From contig MU404232.1 of NCBI GenBank assembly GCA_022695795.1, positions 1 to 38,962 of the forward strand: a DNA stretch of 38,962 nucleotides, written 5' to 3'. Origin of the DNA: Biscogniauxia marginata. Lineage: Eukaryota > Ascomycota > Sordariomycetes > Xylariales > Xylariaceae. The position numbers and the translations under genes are program-made. The notes under the pieces were generated by a model. It worked only from the letters and a program-made list of their open reading frames with translations, ran no database searches and had not been told where the DNA came from. Positions 27,001-38,300 of this stretch are shown piece by piece; within the stretch, counting starts at the first letter, position 1, and each line of letters starts with the position of its first letter.

Positions 27001-27970
27001 TAATTAATTAATAATTAAACTTTTTAAAAATTATTTTTAAAATATTAAATATATTAAATAATTAAATTAACTTTTAAAGATTTTTTTATATTATTATTAA
27101 AATTAAAATTATTAATTTTATAACTTTATATTTATTATAATGACAATTTTTATAAAAAAGTAAAATATATAAACAAATAAGTTTATTTTATAATTATTAT
27201 AATTTTAATTATTAAATACTTTTTATTTATTATATAATTAATTTTTTAATGTTTATTATTATTATTTTAATTTATAAATTAATAAACTATTTAAATAATA
27301 AGTTATTTAATATATAAAATTTTAAAAAATCACGCACTTTTTTTATTTATATAATTAATTAAAATAATTAAATTTAAAAATAAATATATAAAAAACAAAA
27401 ATTAAAATAGTTTATATATTTTGTTTTATTTTTTTATTTAATTAAATATAATTGTAATAAAAGGTTTACAACTTTTTTGATTTTATATGTTAAATTATAT
27501 TTTTTTAAAAGTCGATTTTATATAAATTATTTAAATAACTTATTAATTCATAAATAACGTTATTTAAAATAATTTTATATTATATTTATATAATAAAACC
27601 AAAAAAGAATTAATTAATAATAATATTATTATAAAACGATAAAGAGTATAACGTTATATATAAATAAATTTATATTTAATTATATAATTAACTTATTCGA
27701 GTTTTTAATAATAATAATTTTTATTTTTTTTAATTAATTAAAATTTTAATATAAAAAATAAAAAGACTTATAATTAAGTTTTTTATATGTTATTTAAATA
27801 TTTTAAATAATCATAATAATTAACTTATTTATTTATAAAAACGTTTTATAAAGTTTATTATATTTAAATGTTTTGTTTAATTATTAAATTATTATTAAAT
27901 AAATTTTATATTATAAAAGATTTATATTTTTAATTAGTTTTAATTTTAAATAAAACTTTAATAATATTAT
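18571..27970. other. RIPed AT-rich DNA without recognisable gene
   Basis: No gene is readable. Points of structure are: a patch retaining CA/TG at 20,395-20,475; a run of nine C at 22,405-22,413 preceded by a run of five C; an inverted repeat AACGGTTATTT (24,880-24,890) with AAATAACCGTT (24,951-24,961) and a related motif near 25,238; and a patch retaining CA/TG with imperfect palindromes at 25,780-25,960. Simple A/T motifs dominate 26,900-27,960. Confidence 0.5.
24880..24961. repeat. inverted repeat with third motif copy downstream
   Basis: AACGGTTATTT (24,880-24,890) is the exact reverse complement of AAATAACCGTT (24,951-24,961). AAAATAACCGTTATAAC recurs near 25,238. It could be a degraded short inverted-repeat element; the high AT content limits confidence. 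Confidence 0.35.
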
Positions 27971-27974
27971 ATTA

Positions 27975-28290
27975 AATCGGCCGCTGTGAAAAGCGTGGCT
28001 TTAATTAGCTTATATAATATATAACAAAAACACGATTAAGTGTCTTAACGCCTTATATTTATTCGCGTCGGTATTGTTTAGCTTTATACAATGTCGCATT
28101 TATTTAAATAGCTTTTTAAAAGCTTTTTACGTCGTTATCGCGTAAATATATACCTATAAAATCATTAAAATTTTAGTGTTTTTATTTTAATACGGGGAAA
28201 TTTGCGAGGTTATTAAGAATTATAAAGTTATATATAAGCCGTATATCGACTCGCGTTAAATGTAACACTTATAATTTAATTATAAATTAT
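27975..28290. other. partly un-RIPed island
   Basis: This stretch is richer in GC and in retained CA/TG than its neighbours, and it starts with a GGCCGCTGTG stretch. A motif near 27,994 (GTGGCTTTAATTAGCT) resembles, in reverse complement, the AATTAAGCCAC motif near 9,735 upstream of the DUF3435 relic. That could mark the opposite end of the same element, but the match is short. No coding potential is seen. Confidence 0.35.
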
Positions 28291-28831
28291 ATAATACAAA
28301 TAAATATATTATTAAAAAATACTTTTAAAAATTATTTTTGAATAAAATTATAAATTAAATAATAATAATAATTATTATTGAATATAAAAAGAATATAAAA
28401 AACGATATTAAAAATTAAAAGAAAACTTATAAAAATATATAATAAATATAAATATAAAGATTTTAATAATATTATTTATTAATTATAATTTTGAAAATAA
28501 TTATTTTATTATAATAACTTTATAAAATATATATTAATAATTAAATATTATTAAAAAATAAAAAATATATAACACATTTATAAACCTTTTAAAGGTATTT
28601 AATAATAATGTTATTTATAAATTAATAAGTTATTTAAATAAATAAATTACTTAATTTTATGTAAAATTAGCTCTTTTTTTAATTATACTTTAATATATAA
28701 AAATTAAAAAATTATTATTATTATTATTATTTATATAATTATATATATTATATTTTAATATATTAAATTTATTTATAAAATATATAAATAATTAATATAA
28801 TTAAATGTTTTATATAAAAATTTAAATAAAT

Positions 28832-28914
28832 AATAAATTAAAAATAAATAATAAATTAAAAATAAATAATAAATTAAAAATAAAAAATAAATTAAAAATA
28901 AATAATAAATTAAA
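28832..28914. repeat. 18-bp A/T tandem repeat
   Basis: About 4.6 copies of AATAAATTAAAAATAAAT start at 28,832, 28,850, 28,868, 28,886 and 28,904, with one base change in the third copy. Read on the minus strand it creates an open but meaningless FLIYYL-type repeat peptide. It lies just before dispersed-repeat copy 2. Confidence 0.85.
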
Positions 28915-28935
28915 TAGTTTAAATAAAAATTAGTT

Positions 28936-30091
28936 ATAACGTACCACATAAGCGAGTAAACGAAACAAGCTCGCGGACGAAATTTTATAGTTATTACACT
29001 TTTAATCATTAAAAATCAATTAATAATTATTATTATTCGAATCGTTTTATTTAGCTTTATACTTTAAAAACTAAATACCTTTTTTATGTTAAGTATTTGG
29101 TTTTTTAAAACGTAATTTATATTATTTAGTTTATTACATTTTCCGAGTTAAAACTCCTTAAAATCTAAATTACTAAATACCTTTTTATTTAGTATATAAA
29201 TACTATTAAATATATCTTTATTCGCTATATAAATACGCGTATTATAACTAAATTAATTATATATATTATATTGTTTCCGCTTAGTTATTACTTTTTTTAA
29301 GGCTTCCCCTTTATATTATTAATTATAATATTATCTTTTTTAACTTATAAAGTTATTTCTTTTTTTATATTAAATAATTCTTTTATTTATAACTACTTAT
29401 TTTTAGTTTTACGTTACTTATTAAAAATGTAGTTTATTTCCCGAAAACGAATAATCTCATTTCGTAATAAAAACACTTTATATATTAACATTAAAATAAT
29501 CTTTATAAATTAATTATAAATATTTATAATATTTATAAAAAATACTTTTTTAATACTTTTTAATTTTATTTATAATATAATTATAACTTTTTTAAAATTA
29601 AAAAAAATAATTTAATTACGCGAAATTTAATTTATATATTTAAAATAATTATTATAATAACGAAAGTTTTTATAAAGTTAATTAAAAAGTCTTTTTTTAT
29701 AATATAAATATAATACCGATTTATTAAATCTTATAAGTAATTACTATATATTTACTTTAAAATATTAAAATATATGAAGTCGAAAAGTTAAAACTTAAAT
29801 AATAAATAATTAAATATATAAAGTATAATAATAATTTTCGAAGTTAATAAAATGATAATTCTCGTAATTATTTAAAATTAAGAAGTACGTAGTTTTTTTT
29901 CGTTTTTTTTTCGTGTATTTATAAAAATGCTTTATAAAGTCCATATTAAGTTTATTTATAATTTAATTATTATTTAACATTATAATTTTACTTTTTAATA
30001 ATAATAAGTTATCGCGATATTATAAAGCGAAATGTTTTTTTAATTAAAATAATATATAATAATAAAAAGTAATTAATAATATTTATAATTT
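28936..30091 (+). repeat. dispersed repeat, copy 2
   Basis: Direct-orientation partner of 8,333-9,652, about 1.16 kb. It shares the GCGAG...CTCGC block near its start, the tail ending ATTTATAATTTA, and long stretches between, differing mainly by transitions. It lacks two segments present in copy 1. No family is assigned; the start near TAACGTA and end near ATTTATAATTTA are set only by where the two copies stop matching. Confidence 0.8.
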
Positions 30092-31430
30092 AAATAATTA
30101 TAACTTATTTTTAATTATTTTATTAAGCTTATTATAATCGTTTACGTCGTTTTATATTTATTATTATATTAATTTTAATAATTATTTTGATTATAAACTT
30201 TATTTCGTTAAAATTATATATATTTTCTTTTTAAATATTATGTTTTATAATTATATTACGTATTAATTTATATTATTTTTAATATATATTTAAGTTTTCG
30301 TAAAAAGCTTTTTAATAATCGATTCGTTTATTTAAGCGCGTTTAAAAGGTTTTTTATTATCATATAAAATTAAAGGCTTAATTTTGTTTAACGCGCCTTA
30401 CGTCACGGTCGCGTAATAAAATATTTATTATCTTAATAACGTAATAAAAATAAAAAAGAATTATTTAATTATTTAAGTTAATAATACGTTAAACGATTAT
30501 AGCTTTTTTATAAAATATAAATTTTCGGAAATTTAATATAATAATTAATTACGTAAATATATTTTTAAATTATCGTTATAATATAATATTAAAAACATTA
30601 TAAATTTTTAATAATTAATAAAAATTAATATTTAAATAGCGTTATTTATAAGTAATAACATAATTAATTTAAGTTTTAAATAGTATTTTTAATTATTAAA
30701 TTAAGTTAATTAATATTAAAAAAATCTAAAAAAATAAAAAATAAAATTATAATTATAATTTTACGCGTTTTAAAGATAATAATAAGTATATTAATCTTTA
30801 ATTAAATAATATAAATTACGTTTTAAGAAATTAAATATTTAATACAAAAAAGTATTTAATTTTTAAAATATAAAGCTAAATAAGACAATTTAAATAATTT
30901 TTAATAATTAAAAATGTAATAACTATAAAATTTCGTTTATAAGCTTATTTTATTTACTCGTTTATATAATATATTAAATTACTTTAAACTTATATTACTT
31001 TTAAATATATTTAAGTATTAAATTTTTTATTTAAACGAAATTTATATTAAAATCTACGAAAAAAAGGATTATAAACGAGAATATATTAAAAAACGGTATT
31101 TAATTAAAAATTTTAATTTAAAATATAAATATAATAAATAAATAACTTTAAAAGATTTAAATGATAAAACTGAATAATTAATAGTAAATTATAAATTTAA
31201 ACGCTTAATAATAAAAGAAAATTTTAGAAAATTAAAAAAAAAGTTAAATAAGTTAATAACTAAATTTTAATTTTAATTTTAATAAAAAATAAATATAAAT
31301 ATATTAAAATAGCTTTAAAATTTATAGTTTACTATAAATAATTATAAAATAATAAAGGCATCGTTATTTTTTTAAAAGGGCATTTTATTATATAACAAGG
31401 GTTTATAGCTTTATATATATATATAGGCTA
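30092..31430. other. RIPed AT-rich DNA up to the composition boundary
   Basis: No gene is readable. A small CpG-rich patch lies at 30,390-30,415. The AT-rich character ends within a few tens of bases around 31,410-31,440. Confidence 0.6.
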
Positions 31431-31603
31431 TTTTCCACTATTAACACCTAGAACTTAGTTCTTTATCATAATATAATAACATTTCTTAACACCCGCGCGC
31501 TAAGAAAGGTACGCGTTATGTAGGTACCCCACTTAATCACCATTTGTAGCGAGATCATGTGACTTGGCACCCCTCACCCGCACCTATTCTAGTTTAGATT
31601 TAG

Positions 31604-31636
31604 ATGGTAAAGGTCTTTGTCACCCCGCCAAAATAA
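31604..31636 (+). CDS. possible upstream open reading frame
   Basis: Ten codons and a TAA stop in the leader of the threonyl-tRNA synthetase gene, in a different frame from the main start at 31,974. If transcribed it could lower translation of the main frame. There is no other evidence that it is translated. Confidence 0.2.
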   Translation: MVKVFVTPPK

Positions 31637-31664
31637 TTCACCTATTGCAAGTCGGAGAAGGAGT

Positions 31665-31688
31665 ATCATCACCATCACCACCACCACC
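31665..31688 (+). repeat. CAT/CAC trinucleotide microsatellite
   Basis: A 24-base run of ATC/ACC triplets in the leader upstream of the threonyl-tRNA synthetase start, followed by further CACC repeats to about 31,700. It is a likely site of length variation. Confidence 0.7.
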
Positions 31689-31973
31689 TCTATCACCACC
31701 GTCGCTGCTGCGTCTAAGTCATCCACCCACCCATCATCTCGCCCTAAATTTTCGCCGGGGGCCATTCAGTTCGTCGACGTCGAAAACTCACCCGTCAACG
31801 GCGCCGACACTAGGCTAAGCCCCCGAAACCCATTCTTTTCTACTTTACTATCCCATCGACGCTCATTCTGGCAGCTCGTAGCGTACTACGTACATTTGGA
31901 GTCAACCATCGGTCACTATTGTGACAAATTCTCTCGATTTTCCGGGCGACGCCTTCTCTGGATTGCATTGGTC

Positions 31974-34766
31974 ATGGCGTCTAAGTCGAAGTCTGCCTCC
32001 GCGGTCACTACCACCCTTGAGCTTCGACCAGCTCCACCCTACTTCGACCATCGCATTGCCATTTTTGAGCGGCTTTGGAATGAGCAACAAAAGGCCACCT
32101 CCGAGAGACCTCATAAGGAGATAAACATCACCCTGCCTGACGGCCGCGTCCACATCGGTTCCTCGTGGGAGACCACGCCACTCCAAATTGCAAGATCCAT
32201 TAGCAAGAGTTTATCCGAGCGAATCATTGTCGCACGTGTCAACGGTGAGCTGTGGGATTTGACCCGTCCCTTGGAGTCAGACAGCCAACTCTCCTTTCTT
32301 GACTTCGACGACGACGACGGTAAAATGGTTTTCTGGCACTCGTCTGCTCACATTCTCGGAGAGGCGGCCGAGCGGAGATTCGGTTGTGACTTGGTCATAG
32401 GCCCACCTACGTCGAACGGTAAGTTTTCGCTCCCTCCCTGCTAGGTGGCTTTCTACAGCAGTGTGTGGTACGCTTGTCAAACCAGATAGATGCGATATGT
32501 ACATATGCTAACACCAAGCATGATAGGTTTTTACTACGAGATGACCTTGCCGGGCAACCAGACCGTCAGCCCTGCAGATGTCGATCCGCTCGATACCTTA
32601 GCCAAATCTATCGCTCAAGAAAAACAGCCATTCCAGAGAGTTACAGTAACCAAGGAGGAGCTCTTAGAACTGTTCAAGACGAATCGATTCAAGCAACATA
32701 TCATCCGGAGCAAGATCCCGGATGGGTCTTCCACCACCGTCTATCGGTGTGGGCCTCTCATCGACTTGTGTCGGGGTCCTCATGTTCCAGATACTAGCAA
32801 AGTAAAGGCGTTTAAGGTTCTGAAGGTAACGTCCGGCTGTCTAGAGACCTGACCCAGGAGACTGACATGGAGAAGCACTCGGCATCGTTCTTCCTAGGTG
32901 ACCCCAAAAACGAATCCCTCCAGCGTATATATGGCATCTCCTTTCCCGACAAGAAGCTTCTCGCTCAGCATATGAAATATCTTGAAGAGGCTGCTAAAAG
33001 GGACCACCGAAAGATTGGCAAGGATCAAGAGCTCTTCTTCTTCCACGATCTTTCACCAGGCTCCGCATTCTTTCTCCCTCATGGCACTATCATCTATAAT
33101 ACGCTTTTGGGCTTTATACGATCCGAATATTGGAAAAGGGGTTATCAAGAGGTCGTGTCTCCAAACATGTTCAACTCGGCCTTGTGGAAGAAGTCAGGTC
33201 ACTGGCAACGTAAGTTACACTATTGACTCTATCATTAGAGCACAGGCCTTGGGTTGACCTGCGTGATAGATTATCATGAGGACATGTTTAGCTTTGAAGT
33301 TGAGAAAGATACGTGGGCACTCAAACCAATGAACTGCCCGGGTCACTGTCTTATATTTGGATCCCGCGCCCGCAATTACCGGGAATTACCAATTCGCATG
33401 GCCGAGTTCGGTGGTAAGTAACAACGAGCAACCACATCTTGCGAGCTAGCATGTTCTATCCAGGCCCAATGCGGCAGACTGCTAGATTTAAACTAATTAG
33501 CTCCTTAAATCGCTCTTTTACCTGCCTTTGCTTAGGCTAACTTATCACCTTGGTAGTTCTCCACCGAAACGAGGCTTCTGGAGCCCTGGGTGGCTTGACA
33601 CGCGTTCGCCGTTTTGTCCAAGATGACACACATATCTTTTGCACTGAGGATCAGGTAAGCGAGTAGATATTTGGACATCATACTAAGTTCTGTTGATGGG
33701 GGTTCCTGTTTAGATGAACTGCGGGCGGCTAGCTAACCCAACCTGATATGCAGATCAGCGATGAGATTACTGGTGTATTCGATTTCCTCCGCGTAGTATA
33801 CGGCAATCTCGGCTTCTCCTTCAAGCTGAAACTATCAACGAGACCAGAAAAGTATCTGGGCAGCATTGATGTCTGGGATAAGGCGGAGGATACTCTTCGC
33901 CTTGCCCTTGACCGCTTCTCCAAGGATACTTCAGTTTCCTGGGAACTGAACCCGGGTGACGGTGCGTTCTATGGTCCTAAGATTGACATCACGATTACAG
34001 ACGCTTTGAACCGTGAACACCAGGTACATGATTTCCATAATATTAAAACTTAAGTGTATCCTCGTACTAACACTCTTTTACTCACTAGTGTGCAACTGTT
34101 CAACTTGATTTCCAACTCCCAGAACGTTTCGGGTTGTCATACCAGGTAGCTGATGTTGGAGTCGCACCATCGGAGCATACAGCTGGCTCTGAATCGGAAG
34201 CAAAGGCTGGTAGCCTCGTCCAGGGCCATGCCCGTCCCGTCATGGTACATCGAGCAATATATGGCAGCTTCGAGCGCTTCATAGGCATTCTTGCTGAGCA
34301 CTTCGGTGGCAAATGGCCTTTCTGGCTAAGCCCTCGGCAAATACTCGTCGTACCTGTCATGCCAGCGGCTTCTGATTATGTCAAGGAAGTGTGCGCTCAG
34401 TTGCGAGCGCAGGAGTTTCACGCGGATGTCGATCTTAGCGCCAACACTATGAACAAGAAAATTAGGAACGGGCAGTTGTTGCAGTGGAACTTCATATTAG
34501 GTAAGTGACCTTCCTTAGCAATAGATACCAAGTCTCTTGGTCTATGGAAATCTATTTGCTGTAAAAAGGATGCGAGGTAGCTGACATGACACATAGTCCT
34601 TGGCATGCAGGAAATGACGGATCGGTCTGTCAGTGTCAGAAATAGAGATTCGGTGCAAGATGCGCAAAGCAAGGAAAATGTACAAGTTGTCATGGGTCTG
34701 AATGAGGCAATTGAGAAGTTCAAGGCTCTTCGGCAGTCTAAGTCGTTAGAGAATAAACTTGTATAG
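31974..34766 (+). CDS. threonyl-tRNA synthetase, cytosolic type, eight exons
   Basis: Charges tRNA(Thr) with threonine. Exons: 31,974-32,418, 32,527-32,825, 32,876-33,209, 33,270-33,413, 33,557-33,654, 33,754-34,023, 34,089-34,500, 34,597-34,766; all introns GT-AG and frames join cleanly to 723 aa, close to the family's usual length. TGS domain about 48-110; editing domain with H122, H126 (HSSAH) and C230, H234 (CRGPH); class II core with zinc ligands C382 (NCPGHC), H433 (DDTHIFC) and H584 (HRAIYGS); motif 2 around R411 (HRNEASGAL); motif 3 R593 (SFERF); anticodon-binding domain from about 610. All key residues are present. A low-complexity insertion (about 550-578) precedes motif 3. ATG 31,974 is the first in-frame ATG, although the frame is open upstream to at least 31,617. 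Intron 2 (32,826-32,875, 50 bases) has a GAGAAG tandem acceptor. The gene is the yeast THS1 counterpart by family; it converges on the protease gene. Confidence 0.95.
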
Positions 34767-35355
34767 CTACAACATGGCTTCTTTTCTAGGCGTTGCGTTT
34801 TATAGGGGGCATGATTTACTCCATAGCTTGCTAGAGAAGGCTTCAGCCCAATGAATAGAGGGTTCTAGAAGAAAAGATGCCCGTGGATGACTATGATTTA
34901 GTCATTGGAAATACAGGTTCTAGTATAGAGTGTGAATCTGTGTTGTGTATTCCGTATGTGTATGATCTCAGTCACACTTCTGCCCATATGCTCGTCAGAC
35001 AGCGTCATTTTAATGGAAGCCCGGGGATTTGTTGGTACGTCACATAACTATGAAACTTAAGTCAACAGACATCCGCACAGTAGCCACTATAATCAGCTAA
35101 CCTTAGTTGCTATAAGTTTCTGGGCTAGGAAGTCGTTGGCGACTACGGAGGATATCGAGGGAACAAGCTACGCAAGAAAGAGATGGGAATAGATGACTAT
35201 AGTGCCCAGACATAGGTAGATGTAGTTTCCACCCAAGATTGTCGGACACTTCGAGCGCTCGTACACGACTAGCTATACCAATCGGGAATTCTTAGGTGTA
35301 TTGCTGAACATACAGATATAGTCCCGACTGCGCCTCGGTTGTTAAAACGAAGGCC
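34767..35355. other. intergenic region between convergent genes
   Basis: This is about 590 bases between the stop codons of the synthetase (+) and the protease (-). It should contain both 3' untranslated regions and polyadenylation sites. Composition is normal and there is no RIP signature. No further gene, tRNA or repeat is recognised. Confidence 0.6.
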
Positions 35356-38300
35356 TCACGACGAATATTGGATATTGAATGAGACGGTCTCATAGATATC
35401 CCAATCGTCGGTATTTTCCACATTACCGAACACCCTCAATGCACTAACGGCAAGCTTATACGGCCCCTCAGGCAATACCGTCCCGTCTGCGAGCAACCCG
35501 CTAAAATAGGCCCGTACTTGATTGCGTGAAGCATACGGCAGTGGATAACCAGCTAGTGATCCCACCGTCGTGATGCCGAAGATGTCGGTCGTAGGCAGCG
35601 AGGTGTTGCCGAGAGCCACAACATCGATGCGCAATAGTCGTGTGCCTACTGCGGGCTGCACCAGCACATTCGGGAGTGCCGACTGATCGGCTGTGCCATT
35701 GGTGCTTGGTCGTGGAATTGTATAGGACTTATTGGCCGGCACTGGCAGATTGTACTCAACCAGCGCGACGAGACTTGGCTGCAAGACAGGTGTAGACACC
35801 ATGCTGCCCACAACGCCCTGGTAAGGCAACATCAGAGATTCACCGTTACTGCCATTTAAGGATATGTAGCCGCTGTACACAGGAAGCAACGTAGCATTGA
35901 GGTCCGAGGGTGGAGTGACCGTTACGGTCACGTCAGTGGAGCTGCCAGCGGGAACTATCACCTGTCTGTTCTTTATTAGCAAGAAGGAGGTAGGATATTG
36001 GATAGGGACGTTACCTAGACGCGAATGATAGCTCAGCCCACTCGTCGACGATGGGATTAGGGAAACTAGAGGCTCGCAGAACATCTAAGTCTGGGGTAAA
36101 TGTATACATCGTAGCAGCCCTGAGATGTCCGAGATCGAACGTGATATCTTCCGCGCCTATGTTCCTAATGCTGAAGGTTTGAGTTCCGACAAAGTGGTCA
36201 CTGTCGTTGAATGCTACGCTATCCACGCTAAAAATCGTCTTCGAGTACGCGGCATCATATGCCTGAACAATCCCGGCACCTTGTTGTGGAACGGGAGCAA
36301 TGATATCGCTATGGGCTAATTCCCGATCAAACCAGACGAGCGGCTTAGACGTGGCCGAGAGAACGCTGCTAAGAACCTTAGGGTCTACCGTGCCTCTGAC
36401 TTCTCCAAGCAGTGCATAGACGCCGGCCACTAGGGGCGTGGCTAGTAAGAAGTACGATCAGCCTCGTCCCACACAGGAAGTGGTGGAGGAAAGTAGACAA
36501 AATTATGAAACTTACACATGGAAGTCCCCGACATGACGCGGTACCCTCCTAGGTCTAATGGAAATGTGGATAATATATTCCCACCAGGGGCGGAAATTAG
36601 GGGGCTGGTATCAAGCTCCCAAGTCGGGCCCCAGCTGCTGAAGTCGCTCATGTACCCGCCTGATACACCGTTCTCTAGCTCCTCGAGTCGAAGTGCAGTA
36701 GAATTCGAGTCCGGAAACGATACTGTGATGGTTTCGCCCTGGTTGAGTAGGTCAAGCCATTGGGCACCTTGATACGGGACAACCGTAGCAACACCCTCAA
36801 TGCCTTCCACGTAAAGGTATTGCTCCTCAAAGGTTCTAGCTACTACTAAGCAAACTTAGAGCAAAACATGCCGGGACTAAAGACACTTACACATTGCTTT
36901 GAGTATAGTATATAACGTACTTGGCGCCCTTAGCAGCGATATTTGTACCTTGATCAATAGGGTAGCATTGACTACGGTCAGGCACCTTAAGGAGAACGAT
37001 CTTATCGGACAAGTCAGGGGTGTCATCTGGTAGAGGACTGCAAGCATCTCCGGCAGACGAGGTGCCGTTCCCCACAGGCCATAAAGGAAGTTGTGTAGCT
37101 TTCTCGAACGCTGGAGTGCCAGGAAGAAAGCCAAACTCATGAGTCGTCGCGTTATCGTTGCCTGCCGTAAAGGACCCGAGAGAGGCGAGGACAGGGTAGA
37201 ATGTATTTGTGACGGAGCCAACTCCAGTCACCGCACTGGTTGTAAACGTGAGTTAGAGATTACCCTTTCTAGCAAATAAAACGGAGGTTGAACGCATGTC
37301 TCGGGAGCAAAATGCTCTGAAATGGTCCTGATAAGGAAATTCTAACTCCTGAGACGGGACAAAGGGGGGAATAGTGAACTCTTGAAATACGTACTGCCCT
37401 GTAGCAGGCGTGGAGGGAAAAAACAGACCGGAGCTACCATCGTTGCCCTCAGATATTACAACAGGGACACCAGCCTCGACAATTCGTGAGGCAACAAGTC
37501 CCCATGCATCCTCTGCCCAACCAGAGTATCTGCGAGTCGAGGGTCAGCGTAGGACAAGCCCATCAACTCTACAAAACAGAGTACTCACGCGCCATCCGAG
37601 CAAGATATGATGTCAGCACCATCCTCAAATGCCCTGTTAAATGCAGCGATCAGAATCTCCGTCGTCGACGTTGCAGGGCATCCCCATGCCCGGTACACGG
37701 CCAATTTTACGCCAGGCGCTACACCTGTGAAGCCAAATTCGTTGCCCTCCAGTTGTGCTGCAATGATGCCTGCGACGTGTGTCCCATGCCCTACGCAATT
37801 ATCGTAAGGGTCGGAATCAGGCATGGGTGTTCCTGGAGGTACAAAGGTGTCACCTGTGAAGTCGTAACCTGCTTCAACGAGGCATCCGGGGCCAAAGCAC
37901 CCGCCTAGGGCGGGATGCTTCCAATCGATGCCGCTGTCGACAATAGCCACGCGGAAACCTTTCCCAGTCACGCCTTCAGCTCGCAGCCGATCCACTTGTG
38001 TCATCACATGTGGCGAGAAGGTGTCATTTTCCGCAGCCTGGCGCTTAAGAGGAGGTGCTGTAGAAGACAAGAGTGATCGAGTCCTCACTTGTCCAGCGGC
38101 TGTCGGCTGTGGCATACCTAACTTGACTATTCGTACTGGCCAAGCATTCTTTACCGGCGGCTTGTCACGAAGTTTGTTCAAGAACAGTTGCTGCTCGTGG
38201 CTCCCTGAATCCCGAACCTTGAACGAAGCTCCTTTGAAGAAGCGAGAGTTCAAGTCCATCCGATGGTCAACTTCGACGCCATCTTCGCTAGCAAGAGTGT

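Larger units (their letters stand above)
1..31430. other. AT-rich RIP-degraded repeat block
   Basis: This is a continuous AT-rich block with no credible intact gene. In a hand-counted sample (10,141-10,440) GC is about 18%, with CpA 1, TpG 5, ApC 9, GpT 19 and CpG 10. Depletion of CpA/TpG with CpG spared is the signature of RIP, a fungal process that mutates C to T in duplicated DNA, preferring CpA. Stops fill every frame, yet transposon-type coding relics remain readable without frameshift over more than 1 kb, as expected for substitution without indels. The block ends sharply near 31,430. A mitochondrial origin is unlikely because no rRNA, tRNA or mitochondrial gene is visible. Such blocks are usually heterochromatic in fungi; that state is inferred here. 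Confidence 0.9.
31431..31973 (+). promoter_or_regulatory. upstream region and probable 5' leader of the threonyl-tRNA synthetase gene
   Basis: Normal-composition DNA begins here, so promoter and leader must fit in about 540 bases beside the RIPed block. No TATA box is convincing. The leader carries start-stop ATG codons at 31,518 (ATGTAG) and 31,557 (ATGTGA), a ten-codon upstream frame at 31,604-31,636, and a CAT/CAC microsatellite at 31,665-31,688. Whether these ATGs are in the transcript depends on the unknown transcription start. A 7-bp inverted repeat TTTCTTA/TAAGAAA lies near 31,481-31,506. Confidence 0.45.

Noticed and set aside
28773..29009. Open frame of 78 codons on the minus strand
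   Set aside because: It is produced by the 18-bp A/T tandem repeat plus the edge of dispersed-repeat copy 2; the repeated FLIYYL peptide is not protein-like.
8333..30091. The two dispersed repeat copies as LTRs of one retrotransposon
   Set aside because: They lie 20.6 kb apart and enclose a DUF3435 relic; no retroelement coding was recognised between them.
1..31430. Mitochondrial or bacterial AT-rich DNA
   Set aside because: There are no mitochondrial genes, tRNAs or rRNAs; CpA depletion with CpG retention and transposon relics fit nuclear RIP.
31564..31818. Overlapping open frames in the synthetase leader
   Set aside because: They begin at non-ATG codons and are low-complexity shadows of the CAC repeat region.
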